Source: Anisodus tanguticus
Taxonomy: Eukaryota > Streptophyta > Magnoliopsida > Solanales > Solanaceae
Assembly: GCA_034509755.1 (NCBI GenBank)
Contig: CM067546.1
Span: 12,240,970-12,304,969, forward strand
Direction of reading: 5' to 3'
Length of the DNA: 64,000 nt
Part shown: in pieces, positions 40,860-50,899 of the stretch
How positions within the stretch are numbered: the first letter of the stretch is position 1
How the letters are laid out: the number at the start of each line of letters is the position of its first letter
Position numbers and translations under genes: made by a program
The notes under the pieces: model-generated
What the model was told of the DNA's origin: nothing
What the model saw: the letters and a program-made list of their open reading frames with translations, nothing else
Database searches by the model: none

Positions 40860-42095
40860 AATAAATTAAGGACATTTTAACCGAAAGATTTGAGATAAAT
40901 TACCTGACGACCGGGTGAGATGAGATCTGACTCCGGTGTCCATGTACCAATTATCGTCGAGCTGTTGAAGGTTCAAGGTATTGAAGGCCTGACCCAAATC
41001 AGTGGGGGCCAGGCTGCTGACTTGCGGGTGCTGATGGGCCGCAACCAGGTGGGCCTGCTATGTGGATTGGTGGGCCTTCCTGTTGGCTGGGGCGGAGCCC
41101 AAGAGACCTGGCAGCCAAGCTTGCTGGAACTGGGCCTCTGATGTTGGGTAGGGGCATGCAGGCGAGGCCCAGTTCTCGATATTGGGCCAAGGTGGTTGTC
41201 CAGCCCACTGAAAATAGGGAGCAGGGGTTGGGCCTGACTGTTGGTTTCTTTGGCCCTTGCCGCGGCCCTTCCCTTTGTTGTTGCTACCACGGCCTCTGCC
41301 GCCACGTCCGCCGCCGTAGGACTGCTACTACTGGTGGTCCAGCGGTGGTGGCTGGGTGGTATTGGCCGTCGGTGGTGCCATATTTTCAACGGCTAAGGCC
41401 ATTTGATTGTGCTCCTCTTGTTTAGCACGGCGGGTTTCTTCCAACAAAAGTTGTAAACGCGTCTTGTTGAAACTTGGTAGTGGGTCGGCCTGTTGAATCA
41501 TTGTAGCAAATGTATTATATTCACCTTTCGGTAAACCAGTCACTAGTTGAAGTACCATCTTGGTTTCTGAAACAGATGTCCCTACGTTGAAAAGTTGGTC
41601 GGTTATGAGTTTCAGTTGTTTACAATATTCGGACATGTTGGTAAAATTCTCGAGACGCGTATTGTTGAACTGCTCTTCCAAATACACGACCCGAGTATTT
41701 TTATTATCTTGAAGAAATTCTTCTAACCGTACCCAGAGTTCACGTGCCGTAACACGTGTTTTTATGATAGTACACAACAAATCTTTGGAGATGGTGCCAT
41801 ATATCCACTGTTTGACGATGGCGTCAAGGCGACGCTATGTCGAGTCTGCAACATCGGTGGGACGAGGAACAGAATCATCAATATGATCTAGCACATTGTA
41901 TGCACATGCATTAATATAGAACAGTTCTATCCACATGGAATATTGACAGTCTTCTTGGTCAAGAATTATAGGATAAAATTCTTGATGGTGGTAACGGTGA
42001 ATGCCGGATGAAAAAGGAGACAATGAACGTTGAGGGTGGTTATCAAAAGTACCAGTGGAAGAACCAGAATTAGTAGGGGAAGAGGGACGAGACAT
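40860..42095 (-). pseudogene. C3 gag and protease start (three premature stops)
   Basis: MSRPSSPTNSGSSTGTFDNH leads to PIILDQEDCQYSMWIELFYI and VPRPTDVADST, then TAG where the family has Trp. The frame then continues RRLDAIVKQWIYGTISKDLL, TNMSEYCKQLKLITDQLFNV and QLLLEETRRAKQEEHNQMAL, to two TAG codons after PPPLDHQ (41327). After these comes GGGRGGRGRGSNNKGKGRGK, an RGG-type basic tail where other copia gags have a CCHC knuckle. Protease follows with NWYMDTGVRSHLTRS (catalytic Asp kept). Apart from the stops the frame is well preserved. Confidence 0.88.
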
Positions 42096-42202
42096 GGTGG
42101 CTTTTAGTTGCCGTCGACTGAGAAGAAGAGAGAAAAAAATATGGTGGTGGTCGGCGGCGTGGGAGGAGAAGAGTAGGGATTAGGGTTTGGCTCTTGATAC
42201 CA

Positions 42203-42287
42203 TGTAAGATTGGAATAATCTCCCTTAAGAATTCCTTTCATTGATCACAATATACAACTGTGAATATTCGGAGAATATTCGCTAATA
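42203..42287 (-). repeat. C3 5' LTR, internally deleted
   Basis: On the minus strand it starts TATTAGCGAATATTCTCCGA and ends TTATTCCAATCTTACA. It aligns with both ends of the C4 3' LTR but is 85 bp rather than 196 bp, the middle being lost. Confidence 0.8.
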
Positions 42288-42400
42288 AAGTAGAATAAGG
42301 TTTTGGGAGTAGACTAGGAATATGATTTTTCTATTATAGAAATTGTAAATTGTATATATACTCTTTCATTAATGAAAATAATCAAAATATTATTTTTTTC
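42288..42400 (+). repeat. Fragment of a C1-type LTR
   Basis: AGTAGAATAAGGTTTTGGGA, AATATGATTTTTCTATTATA and CATTAATGAAAATAATCAAA align with the last 115 bp of the C1 LTRs. C3 abuts it, so C3 may have landed in an older C1-type LTR. Confidence 0.78.
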
Positions 42401-42640
42401 GTGAGCAATTCTTTCGAGTACTTTGCAAAGCCCGACATTTCTTGAAAATCTTCTAAGAATGAAATATTCATTGACCATTGCTTTAGTTGGTCATAAGAAT
42501 TTCCACACTTGGCATCTTCGGTTCTGTTGATCAACCTTGAGGGAATCAAGTAGAAGGCGTAGGAATCAGTGCTAGAGGTTGTGGAACCTCCGATTCTCTG
42601 AATTAGAAAGGAAAACCAAAAACAGGTCAATCTTGAGGGA
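42401..42640 (-). pseudogene. Gypsy gag-like fragment
   Basis: The minus-strand frame ends WSMNISFLEDFQEMSGFAKY SKELL. This resembles the short conserved stretch (SINIPLVEALEQMPGYAKFM-like) near the gag-protease junction of large gypsy elements. The C1-type LTR fragment cuts it off right after KELLTK. Only this motif is recognisable. Confidence 0.5.
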
Positions 42641-43361
42641 AGAATCTGTTTCGCAAAGATAGCAGGAATTAAGGCGTTTTAATGTCAAGATGAACCTTGA
42701 ATTATGTTTGTCAGCTGATATTTGAGCTGAATTTTGAGAATGCTGACCTCTGACAAAGATGCAATACTCTTAAGCTTGAAGTGCGGAAGAAGGTTGGGCA
42801 AGATTTAGTCTTCGCGATTTTTTTTTCGCTTTTATTTTAGCTTTTAGCCTTTTAACTTTATTTTATGCATTTCCTTTACTGTTGATTTTTTTTTATTTCT
42901 ACATTAATAAAAGGCACCTAGGGGCATAGCCTAGTTGCATATTCATTTTTAAGAAGTGATATGTAAGGTCTCATGAGCTACAAGAAATAAAGTCTTAAGA
43001 AGTGATATGTAAGGTCTCATGAGCTCCAAGAAATAAAGTCTTTGATGTTAGTACTAGAAGCTTCAACAAACACAAACTAATTTCAAGTTTCAAACACTTA
43101 GCTTGTGCAAATCCAGTATGGTTAATACGGATAATTCACTACTTTGGTCGACTCCAACAGAACTGGCTTCAGATTCACCGAGATTACTATTAGTGCATGC
43201 GACAAATTTACGGTGTTCATCTTTGTACAAGAAAGTTTTAGATGTAAACGAAGTTGGGGTGAATATGTTGAGATTTTGTTTAAATATACTTATTATTATT
43301 TATTTATTTTAAAATTTTAAAAGTAAAATGAAAGAATGTATCTTTTATTAAAAGAGTGTGT
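42641..43361. repeat. Spacer with a 46-bp tandem duplication
   Basis: At 42951-42996 and 42997-43042 the unit AAGAAGTGATATGTAAGGTC TCATGAGCT(A/C)CAAGAAATAA AGTCTT occurs twice with one mismatch. No coding sequence is recognised in the rest. Confidence 0.8.
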
Positions 43362-43563
43362 TAGTTATTAAATAATTTATCTATAAAACCCCACTTGAAC
43401 ATTACTTTGCAAAACACTTTTCCTTCTGCAAACTTTTTCTCTTCTTCTATGTTCAAATACTCTTTCTTCTCCGTTCAAAGATCAAGTTCCATAGTTCTTC
43501 TTCCTTTCCAATAGGATTTCTTCACTATTTACTTAGTGCAAAAATTCATAGACTTGTCATATA
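43362..43563 (+). promoter_or_regulatory. LTR-like promoter segment, possibly part of the C5 LTR
   Basis: TGTTAGTTATTAAATAATTT is followed by the TATA box ATCTATAAAACCCC (about 43379) and a CT-rich leader (CTTTTCCTTCTGCAAACTTT). With C4 removed it runs on into 47977 and then the C5 leader at 48100-48500. It could be the C5 5' LTR carrying C4, but I could not show a matching 3' LTR. Confidence 0.35.
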
Positions 43564-43615
43564 TATTAGCGAATATTCTCTGTATATTTTGTAATTATGA
43601 TAGATGTATATTTAA
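43564..43615 (+). repeat. C4 5' LTR, 3'-truncated
   Basis: TATTAGCGAATATTCTCTGT to GATGTATATTTAA equals the first 52 bp of the 3' LTR, then joins the PBS directly. The missing 144 bp run between two GGTA tetramers. Confidence 0.85.
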
Positions 43616-43763
43616 TGGTATCAAGAGCCTAAAACCTAAATCCTCATTCCCGGCCGAAATCAGAATTTTTTTTTCTGCTTTCAAAAAAAAAAAAAAAAAT
43701 CTGGTTTGTCCCTCCATATTTTGGCCAAACCAGAAAATTCCCTTCCCTCGACAGGCGGCAACC

Positions 43764-44455
43764 ATGTCTTCCCCCACAAATTCCGTTTCATCCACTGGCA
43801 CACTTGAAAACCCCTCTCAACGTTCAGTATCTTCTTTTCATCCGACATTCGCCATTAACAACATCAAGAATTTTATCCCTATAATTCTTGACCAAGAAGA
43901 CTGTCAATATTCCATGTGGATGGAACTATTCTACATTCATGCATGTGCATACAACGTGCTCGATCATATTGACGAATCTGTTCCTCGTCCCACCGATGTT
44001 ACAGACTCAATCTGGCGTCGTCTTGACGCCATCGTCAAACAATGGATCTACGGCACCATCTCCAAAGACCTGTTGTGCACTATCATGAAAACAGGTGCTA
44101 CGACATGTGAACTTTGGGTCCGGCTAGAAGAAATCTTTCAGGACAATAAAAATACTCGGGCCGTATATTTGGAAGAGCAATTCAATAATACCCGCCTCGA
44201 GAATTTTAACAACATGTCCGAATATTGTAAGCAATTGAAACTCATAACCGATCAACTATCCAACGTCGGGACTTTGGTTTCGAAACCAAGATGGTGCTTC
44301 AACTTGTTGCGGGTTTACCAAAAGGTGAATATGACACACTCGCAACAATGATTCAACAAGCAGAGCCTCTCCCAAGTTTCAACAAGGCACGTTCACAACT
44401 ATTGTTGGAAGAAACTAGACGTGCTAAACAAGAGAACATAATCAAAAGGCGTTAG
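43764..44455 (+). pseudogene. C4 gag
   Basis: MSSPTNSVSSTGTLENPSQR continues with PIILDQEDCQYSMWMELFYI, HIDESVPRPTDVTDSIWRRL and NNMSEYCKQLKLITDQLSNV for about 170 residues, intact until a frameshift at about 44285. The tail then reads TMIQQAEPLPSFNKARSQLL and EETRRAKQE in another frame, and shifts again. This is the cleaner sister of the C3 gag. Confidence 0.88.
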
Positions 44456-44466
44456 CCATTGACGGA

Positions 44467-44949
44467 ATGGCAACACTGCGCCGGCGCAACCACCATCACA
44501 AAGATGTCCAAAGAAGCAAAAGCACCATCTCGGTTGCGGTCCACCAAAGAAGCAGCCATCGGCGGCTGTCCCCGACCGATTTGGGCCAGGCCTACACCAC
44601 CGTGAACCTTCAACAGCCCGACGACAATTGGTACATGGACACCGGAGCCACATCTCACCTCACCCGGTCGTCAGGTAACCTATCTCAACTACATCGGTTA
44701 AAGTGTCCTCAATTTATTACTGTCGGCAATGGTCATCGCATTCCAATTGAAGGTTACGGTAACACACACACAAAACATCCACACCCACCTTTCTCCCTAA
44801 ACCACGTCCTATACACACCTAACATCATTAAAAACTTAATCTCTGTTAGAAAATTCACTAGCAATAATTCTGTGTCTGTCGAATTTGACCCTTTTGGTTT
44901 TTCTGTGAAAGAACTCAATACGGGGAAAATTCTTACACGCCACAAATAG
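44467..44949 (+). pseudogene. C4 protease
   Basis: An open frame of 160 codons with DNWYMDTGATSHLTRSSGNL, the complete copia protease active site (Asp at 44638-44640), then ITVGNGHRIPIEGYGNTHTK and NLISVRKFTSNNSVSVEFDP. It ends at a TAG created by one extra A near 44945, after which the integrase frame continues. Confidence 0.88.
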
Positions 44950-46125
44950 TGTGGGAGACCTCTACCCATTCACTCAATCTTCCGCTGTCAGACCGCAAGC
45001 ACCTCTATCCCTTGCGGCAATCTCTCCCTCCACTTGGCACAACAGACTCGGACACCCCGGAGACCCAGTTTTTACTTTTCTTAGGACTTCTAAGCGTATT
45101 CAATGTAATAATGGGAAAATTGCCCAACACTGTTTTTCTTGTCCACTAGGCAAACATACTCGTCTTCCATTTATGTCATCAAACAGTGTTACTTTTTCTC
45201 CCTTTGATATTGTTCATGCTGATTTGTGGACATCTCCGATTGTTAGCTCTTTGGGTCATAAATTCTATCTAGTATTCTTGGATGATTTTTCACATTTTGT
45301 CTGGATTTATCCACTGAAATTTAAATCTGAAGTTTTTACAAAATTCCTCGAATTTCACAAATTCATTAAAACACAATTTGAAAAATCTATCAAATCATTC
45401 TAATGTGATAATGGACGTGAATTTAATAACTCGACATTTCACAATTTCTGTTCTAAACAAGGCATGGTTTTCCATTTTTCTTGTCCCTATACTTCTTCGC
45501 AAAACGGAAAGGCTGAAAGAATTATACGTACCATCAATAACATGGTACGCACACTTCTGTTTCATGCCTGCCTACCACCACCTTTTTGGGTCTATGCTGT
45601 CAAAATGGTAGAATCCCTTCTTAATATTTTACCAACTAGCACACTCCAAAACAAGACCCCTACCGAAATCTTATATCGTAGGCTACCATCATATGATCAC
45701 CTACATATATTTGGATGCTTATGCTACCCCAACATGGCCTCCACTGCACCTCACAAACTTGCCCCTCACACTCTGCCCTGTGTCTTCCTCGGTCTATCTC
45801 CTAATCATCGGGGCTACTTGTGCTATGACATTGCTACTCGCAAAATCATCGTCTCCCGTCACGTCACCTTTGACGAGACAACCTTTCATTTTTCAAATCT
45901 CCGAAAATTTCAGACCACCGATTACATCTTTCTCGATGAACCAAGTATGTCCCCGATCATCCAAAATCTATACCAACAGCAGCCCACTGTTCCGACAGTC
46001 TCGCCACTATCCGGCACCACCCCAACAGCTCCCTACTCACCCCTACAGCCCCCAGTCGAGTCACCGAAACCGGTCCCACCGAGCTCGTCGCTCATTGGTC
46101 CGAGAACCGGTGGACCAAAGAACCT
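44950..46125 (+). pseudogene. C4 integrase
   Basis: STWHNRLGHPGDPVFTFLRT and HCFSCPLGKH form the HHCC region. FDIVHADLWTS, LVFLDDFSHFVWIYPL and SQNGKAERIIRTINNMVRTL hold the D, D and E residues. A stop replaces a Gln-like codon before CDNGREFNN (45402). The C-terminal part (LPCVFLGLSPNHRGYLCYDI, IIVSRHVTFDE) leads into a Pro-rich linker that loses frame in a C-run at about 46127. Confidence 0.9.
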
Positions 46126-46859
46126 CCCCCCCCGACCCACCGCCACTGCCGTCTCATCGTATGGAGACTCGTGCACAACACGGGATCTTCAAACCCAAGG
46201 TTCACTTCAATCTCTCCACACAAACCTTATCACCCATTCCAAAAAATCCAAAACTAGCAAAACTGGACCCAAATTGGAATGCGGCCATGTGCGAGGAATT
46301 TAACGCTTTAACCAAGCAGAACACTTGGGATTTGGTACCTAGACCCGAAGGTGTGAATGTTATCCGATGTATGTGGCTATTTCGGCACAAGTTCAGAGAC
46401 AGTGGTGACTTACAGAGGTATAAGGCAAGACTAGTCGCCAATGGCACTAATCAGAAGGAGGGTATTGATTGTGGTGAGACATTCAGTCCGGTTGTTAAAC
46501 CGGCCACTATTCGGACTGTTCTCAGTATTGCTATGGGCATGCATATGCCGATTCATCAGCTTGATGTCAAGAATGCATTCCTTCATGGGGATTTGAAAGA
46601 GACTGTGTACATGCATCAGCCTCCTGACTTTGTTCATCCGGCAGCTCCGCAGTTTGTGTGTCGTCTCAGGAAGTCATTGTATGGATTGAAACAGGCACCC
46701 CGAGCTTGGTATGATCGTATTTCCAGGTATCTTCTGCAGATTGATTTTGTATGTAGCAGGTGTGATAACTCTCTCTTCACTTTTCACCGAGGTAGCAGCA
46801 CTGCATATTTGCTATTATATGTCGATGACATTGTTTCTTCGCCTCATCCGACGGTTTGA
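46126..46859 (+). pseudogene. C4 reverse transcriptase
   Basis: An open frame reads METRAQHGIFKPKVHFNLST, DPNWNAAMCEEFNALTKQNT, RYKARLVANGTNQKEGIDCG and ETFSPVVKPATIRTVLSIAM, then HQLDVKNAFLHGDLKETVYM and LYGLKQAPRAWYDRISRYLL, ending at YLLLYVDDIVSSPHPTV*. The catalytic YVDD is present at 46818-46829, just before the frame is lost. Confidence 0.9.
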
Positions 46860-47781
46860 AGAATGAAATCATTGCTCTACTCAAAAGCTGAATTTGCTAT
46901 GACCGACTTGGGCAAGCTAAGTTATTTTTTGGGTATATCGGTAACAGATCCGCAGCCACTATGTTCCCGTGTCGGCGTAAGTATGCGTAAGAGATAGTGT
47001 ACGGGGCCAAGATGACAAATTGTAAAATTATGCCAACTCCGGTGGACTCCAAATCCAAGCTTAGTGCCAATGACGGTGCGCCGCTTTCGATCCCACTCTA
47101 TATCGGAGTCTAGCGGGTGCTCTTCGCATCTTACATTCACTAGGCCGATATTACATATGCCGTTCAGCAGGTGTGTCCGTTCATGCACGACCCCCGAGAG
47201 TCCCATTTTGCCGCCCTCAAACGTATTATCAGATACGTTAAGGGCACACTAGACTTTGGATTACACTTATACCCCTCTGCCCCAACCAAGTTACTTGCCT
47301 ACACGGATGCAGATTGGGTAGGGATGGCCGACACACGTCGCTCCACCTCGAGTACCGTGTATTTCTTGGGGATAATCTTATCTCATGGTCCGCCAAGAGG
47401 CAGGCCACACTATCCCATTCGAGTGCTGAAGCAGAATATCGCGATGTTGCTAATGTAGTTGCTGAGATCTGTTGGCTCCGAAATCTTCTTTTAGAGCTCC
47501 AATGTCCACTCCGCAAGGCGTCTATAGTCTATTGTGACAACATATCTGCCATCTATATGTCTCATAATCCGGTCCAACATCAGCGGACTAAGCATATTGA
47601 GATGGATATCCACTTTGTGCGAGAGAAGGTTGCCCGTGGTCAGGTCAAAATATTACACGTGCCTTCCTCTTATCAGTATGCAGACATCTTCACAAAGGGA
47701 CTACCGCGACAGCTCTTCACCGACTTCCGATCCAGCCTTAGCGTTCGGCCTCCTCCCGCTCCGTCTGAGGGGGAGTATTAG
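46860..47781 (+). pseudogene. C4 RT end and RNase H
   Basis: 46860-47150 is RT thumb sequence in broken frames (FAMTDLGKLSYFLGISV). RNase H then reads LLAYTDADWVGMADTRRSTS, one frameshift near 47345, and an open frame to 47781 with DNLISWSAKRQATLSHSSAE, VYCDNISAIYMSHNPVQHQR and YQYADIFTKGLPRQLF, ending GEY* at the LTR edge. Confidence 0.9.
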
Positions 47782-47971
47782 CGAATATTCTCTGTATATT
47801 TTGTAATTATGATAGATGTATATTTAAGGTAACTTAGGATTCTAATTGTATTAGGAATCAACTTTTCTAAGGTAAGTTAGGATTCATACCATATTAGGAA
47901 TCAACCTTTGTACAGTTATATATATTGTGAATAATGAAAGGAATCCAAAAGGGAAATTATTATATCTTTCA
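47776..47971 (+). repeat. C4 3' LTR
   Basis: The 196-bp copy starts TATTAGCGAATATTCTCTGT and ends TATTATATCTTTCA, and contains two imperfect direct copies of TAGGATTC..ATTAGGAATCAAC. The right TSD ATATA follows. Confidence 0.9.
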
Positions 47972-47976
47972 ATATA

Positions 47977-48502
47977 CATTAAAATTATTTGTATAAATCC
48001 CATAGCAATTTCGTAGAGGAGAGGGAGTAAATATCATTTTTAGGAAAGCGTTTCGTACGTATTTCAAGCTTTCAATTCAGTGTTCTTTATTCATATTTTC
48101 CAATAATTTAAAAATGATAATTTTGGTTTGGGGGCATTGCACTATTTTACTTTGTGTTGAAGTTGGGTGATTATTTTTACTCTTTTTTCGTCCGCAGAAG
48201 TAAAAGAATTGATCTATTTGGTGGATATATATAGCAGCAATCTTTGGAGGTGTTTGAATAGAAACCCAATTCTTTTGTTTTTAATTGGAGTACGTAATTT
48301 TATTCCTTAGTGGACACTAGGAAGAATAGACAGATTTTCTTTTTTTGTCTTGGACTTAGTTCTTTTCTTTGGGTTTGCACTTCCGCTGGTGTTGCTCTGG
48401 TTGGTTTTCACTGATTTTGGTCGTTCAACTCAAGTCACATTTCTCATTTTTTTTTGTTTAGAGTTTACAGGCACTCTTGGTCTGGTATTCATATTTTTTT
48501 AT
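47977..48502. other. Leader-like DNA before C5 gag
   Basis: AT-rich, T-tract-rich DNA with no coding content and no clear PBS. It should contain the C5 5' LTR end and leader, if they survive. Confidence 0.4.
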
Positions 48503-49274
48503 CATGAATTTCGATACTATCAAAATTATGAATCAAGATTTTGTCTGTCTTGATCGTTTTGATGGCGCAAATTTCACAAGATGGAGGGATAAATTGAAGT
48601 TTATGTTGACTGCTTTGAAGATCTTTTATGTGCTTGATTCAAATCTGACTTCAATTCATCAACCAAAGGATTACGATTATGAAGAACTCAAGGCACAAAG
48701 GAAAAAAAGGGAGGAAGATGAAATTATGTGTAGAGGTCACATTCTCAATGCAATTTCTGATCGTCTTTATGATCTCTATACCGTCGAACCTTCGTCAAAA
48801 AAAATATGGAATGACTTGGAATTCAAATACAAAGTGGAGGAGGAAGATACCAAAACGTTCCTTGTTTCTAAGTATTTTAAGTTCAAGTTTAATGATGATA
48901 AGCCTATTTTGGCACAAGTACATGAACTGCAGGTTATAGTAAACCAGTTGAGGGTTGCACGAATTGAACTTCCTGTATCTTTTCAAGTAGGAGAAATTAT
49001 AACAAAATTGCCACCATCTTGGAAAGGATATAGGAAAAGAATTCTCCATGATTCTAAAGAGTTTTCTTTGAAAGAAATTCAAAAGCACCTTCTAATCGAA
49101 GAGGAATCGAGGGAGAGCGATAAGAATGAAAATTCTTATAATGGCAATAATAAGGCCAATGCTTTGAATAAGCCCTCAAATAAATCCAACAAAGAAAAGC
49201 AAAGCAAAGAAATTTCTCTTGGTCCTAAAAAGATAAAAATAAATTCAAGAAGTCCAAACAAGGAGGTTGCTTTG
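48503..49274 (+). pseudogene. C5 gag, split by a solo LTR
   Basis: MNFDTIKIMNQDFVCLDRFD starts at 48503, then ANFTRWRDKLKFMLTALKIF, CRGHILNAISDRLYDLYTVE, LAQVHELQVIVNQLRVARIE and IITKLPPSWKGYRKRI, a UBN2-type gag of about 257 residues with few defects. A one-base shift near 49230 throws the basic tail out of frame. The S2 LTR splits the zinc knuckle, which across the insertion reads GGCF|VCGKSGYYARDC with the His as Tyr. Confidence 0.9.
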
Positions 49275-50517
49275 TGTTGAGTATTGTAAAGCAGTACGGG
49301 AAGTATATAATTATTACAAGTGTTCGAAAGGATAAACAAATAGGCCAATGTTCAGAACTGTCGCAAGCTTGTTAAGTCTTGGATCTTGATAACCTAAAAT
49401 CAAGAAACACTAAATCTGGATGGTTACAACTGTGTGCTGAGTCGAGTGATGACACTCTGTCCTTAAGACAAGATTTCCCCGTATATATGCTTTTAAGTTA
49501 ACAGGGCAATAGTCTCCCAAGATAAAACAACACTTTATCTCAACACTACAAAGCAAATAGGTTGAGTATGACGAAGAAAACAAACATGAAACACCTTGCT
49601 GAAGAAATGGAAAAGGAAGGAAGAGTTTCTGTTTTAGTCCAACATTTTTGGACTGACTTTCTCTTATGTTTTATTTCTGTGTATATAGTGTGTCTCTGTT
49701 TCTGCTGTGTATATTTTGTGTATGTGTGTGTCACGTTATTGAGCCAAAAAAGGCATCAATATATAGCATGAAGGAGGGACTCCTCAACTGCCAAAACAAG
49801 GCTGTTAATAGGCATTAGTGAGGGCTGTTAATGGCCATTAGAGAGGGTTGTTAATGACCATTAGAGAGGGTTATTAGTGGCCATTAGAGAGGCTGTTTAT
49901 GGGCCATTGAAGGAGGGCTGATTATGGAGGAGTTAATCAGCCAAGTAATGACTGGTTAATGCACACTAACCCCCCAAAAATCAACTCCAACGGTAGGCAG
50001 AAACTTTCTGCCTTCCGTCGTTCCCAAATTCAACTTTCCAGAAATTCTAGGGACCAAACTGTAAATATTTAGGGGTCCAAAGAGATAATATCAGAAAGTC
50101 CCACGACCCACGACCCGAGCCCTGACGGGACGGGCGGGCTGGCGGCGACGCTCGTGTGGGCTTAGCCTTGAACCCAAGCACATCTAGGTCCTCCCTCCTT
50201 TAAACACATGAGATACCCCTTGGGGTCCCAAACCCTTAGCCAATTTAGAGACTTATAAAGAGAGCAATTCTTCCTTTTCCCACTGATGTGGTAGATTTGT
50301 CCCACACCATATTTCCATGCCTCAAACACCTTACTTCGTAGACCAATATCTCTTTCATTTCTCAATGAAATTTGATGATTCTTGGCCCTATAGTCATCTA
50401 CTCACTTAGTAAATTATGCACGTGTGGAGAGACAAAGCCTCCAACATGCGGAACCCTAGTGTTTAATTAATTAAATATGGGTGGACGCACATCCCCAACA
50501 AAGGCAAATTTCCAATA
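49275..50517 (-). mobile_element. S2: solo LTR inside C5 gag, TSD CTTTG
   Basis: A 1243-bp insertion flanked by CTTTG (49270-49274 and 50518-50522). On the minus strand it begins TATTGGAAATTT and ends AATACTCAACA. It shares with the C6 LTRs the phrases AATGAAAGAGATATTGG, CATCTTGGGAGACTATTG and CAATCTTGTCTTAA (CTTGTCTTAAGGACAG), so it is the same LTR superfamily in opposite orientation. An internal array of GGCCATTAGAGAGGGTTGTT-like units occupies 49800-49930. No interior sequence remains. Confidence 0.9.
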
Positions 50518-50899
50518 CTTTGTGTGTGGAAAATCTGGCTATTATGCTAGAGATTGCAGATTTAAAAAGAATCAGAAATGAAAAGTGAATTCAACAAAAG
50601 AAAATGAAGAGATCGTTGCTACTGTGAGCGAGATCTATGCCATAAATGGAAAAGTTTCTGGTTGGTGGTATGATACATGTGCCACTGTTCTTGTTTGCTA
50701 TGACAAGTCCCTCTTCAAGACTTATAGAGAAGCTACTAATGAGCAAGAGATTCAAATGGGAAATGAAAGAAGGTCTAAATTTTTTGGCAAGGGAAATGTT
50801 GAACTTGCATTTACTTTGGGCAAGATGGTTACCCTAACCAATGTCTTACATATTCCTGATATGAATCAAAATTTTGTTAGTGGGGTTACTTTTTGGTAA
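50518..50899 (+). pseudogene. C5 zinc knuckle end and protease
   Basis: VCGKSGYYARDCRFKKNQK ends in TGA. Then VNSTKENEEIVATVSEIYAI, GWWYDTCATVLVCYDKSLFK and GKMVTLTNVLHIPDMNQNFV make a protease with the D-T-C-A variant of the active site, normal for this lineage. A frameshift near 50890 passes to the integrase frame. Confidence 0.85.

Larger units (their letters stand above)
40838..42287 (-). mobile_element. C3: Ty1/copia 5' fragment (LTR, gag, start of protease)
   Basis: Minus strand. A shortened 5' LTR (42287-42203), PBS TGGTATCAAGAGCC (42202-42189), gag from ATG at 42095, an RGG-rich tail, then protease to GNGHRIQ, where it stops at about 40838. Protein wording is close to C4, so they are one family in opposite orientation. 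The rest of pol and the 3' LTR are absent. Confidence 0.88.
43564..47971 (+). mobile_element. C4: Ty1/copia retrotransposon, TSD ATATA
   Basis: A plus-strand element with a shortened 5' LTR (43564-43615), PBS TGGTATCAAGAGCC (43616-43629), gag, PR, IN, RT, RNase H, purine tract GAGGGGGAG and a full 3' LTR (47776-47971). ATATA flanks both sides (43559-43563 and 47972-47976). The termini begin TA rather than TG in both LTRs. The coding region is complete in content but has about five frameshifts and one stop. Confidence 0.93.

Noticed and set aside
40920..41425. Plus-strand frames of 73-121 codons over C3
   Set aside because: They are antisense shadows of the C3 gag RGG tail and linker, which is GC-rich.
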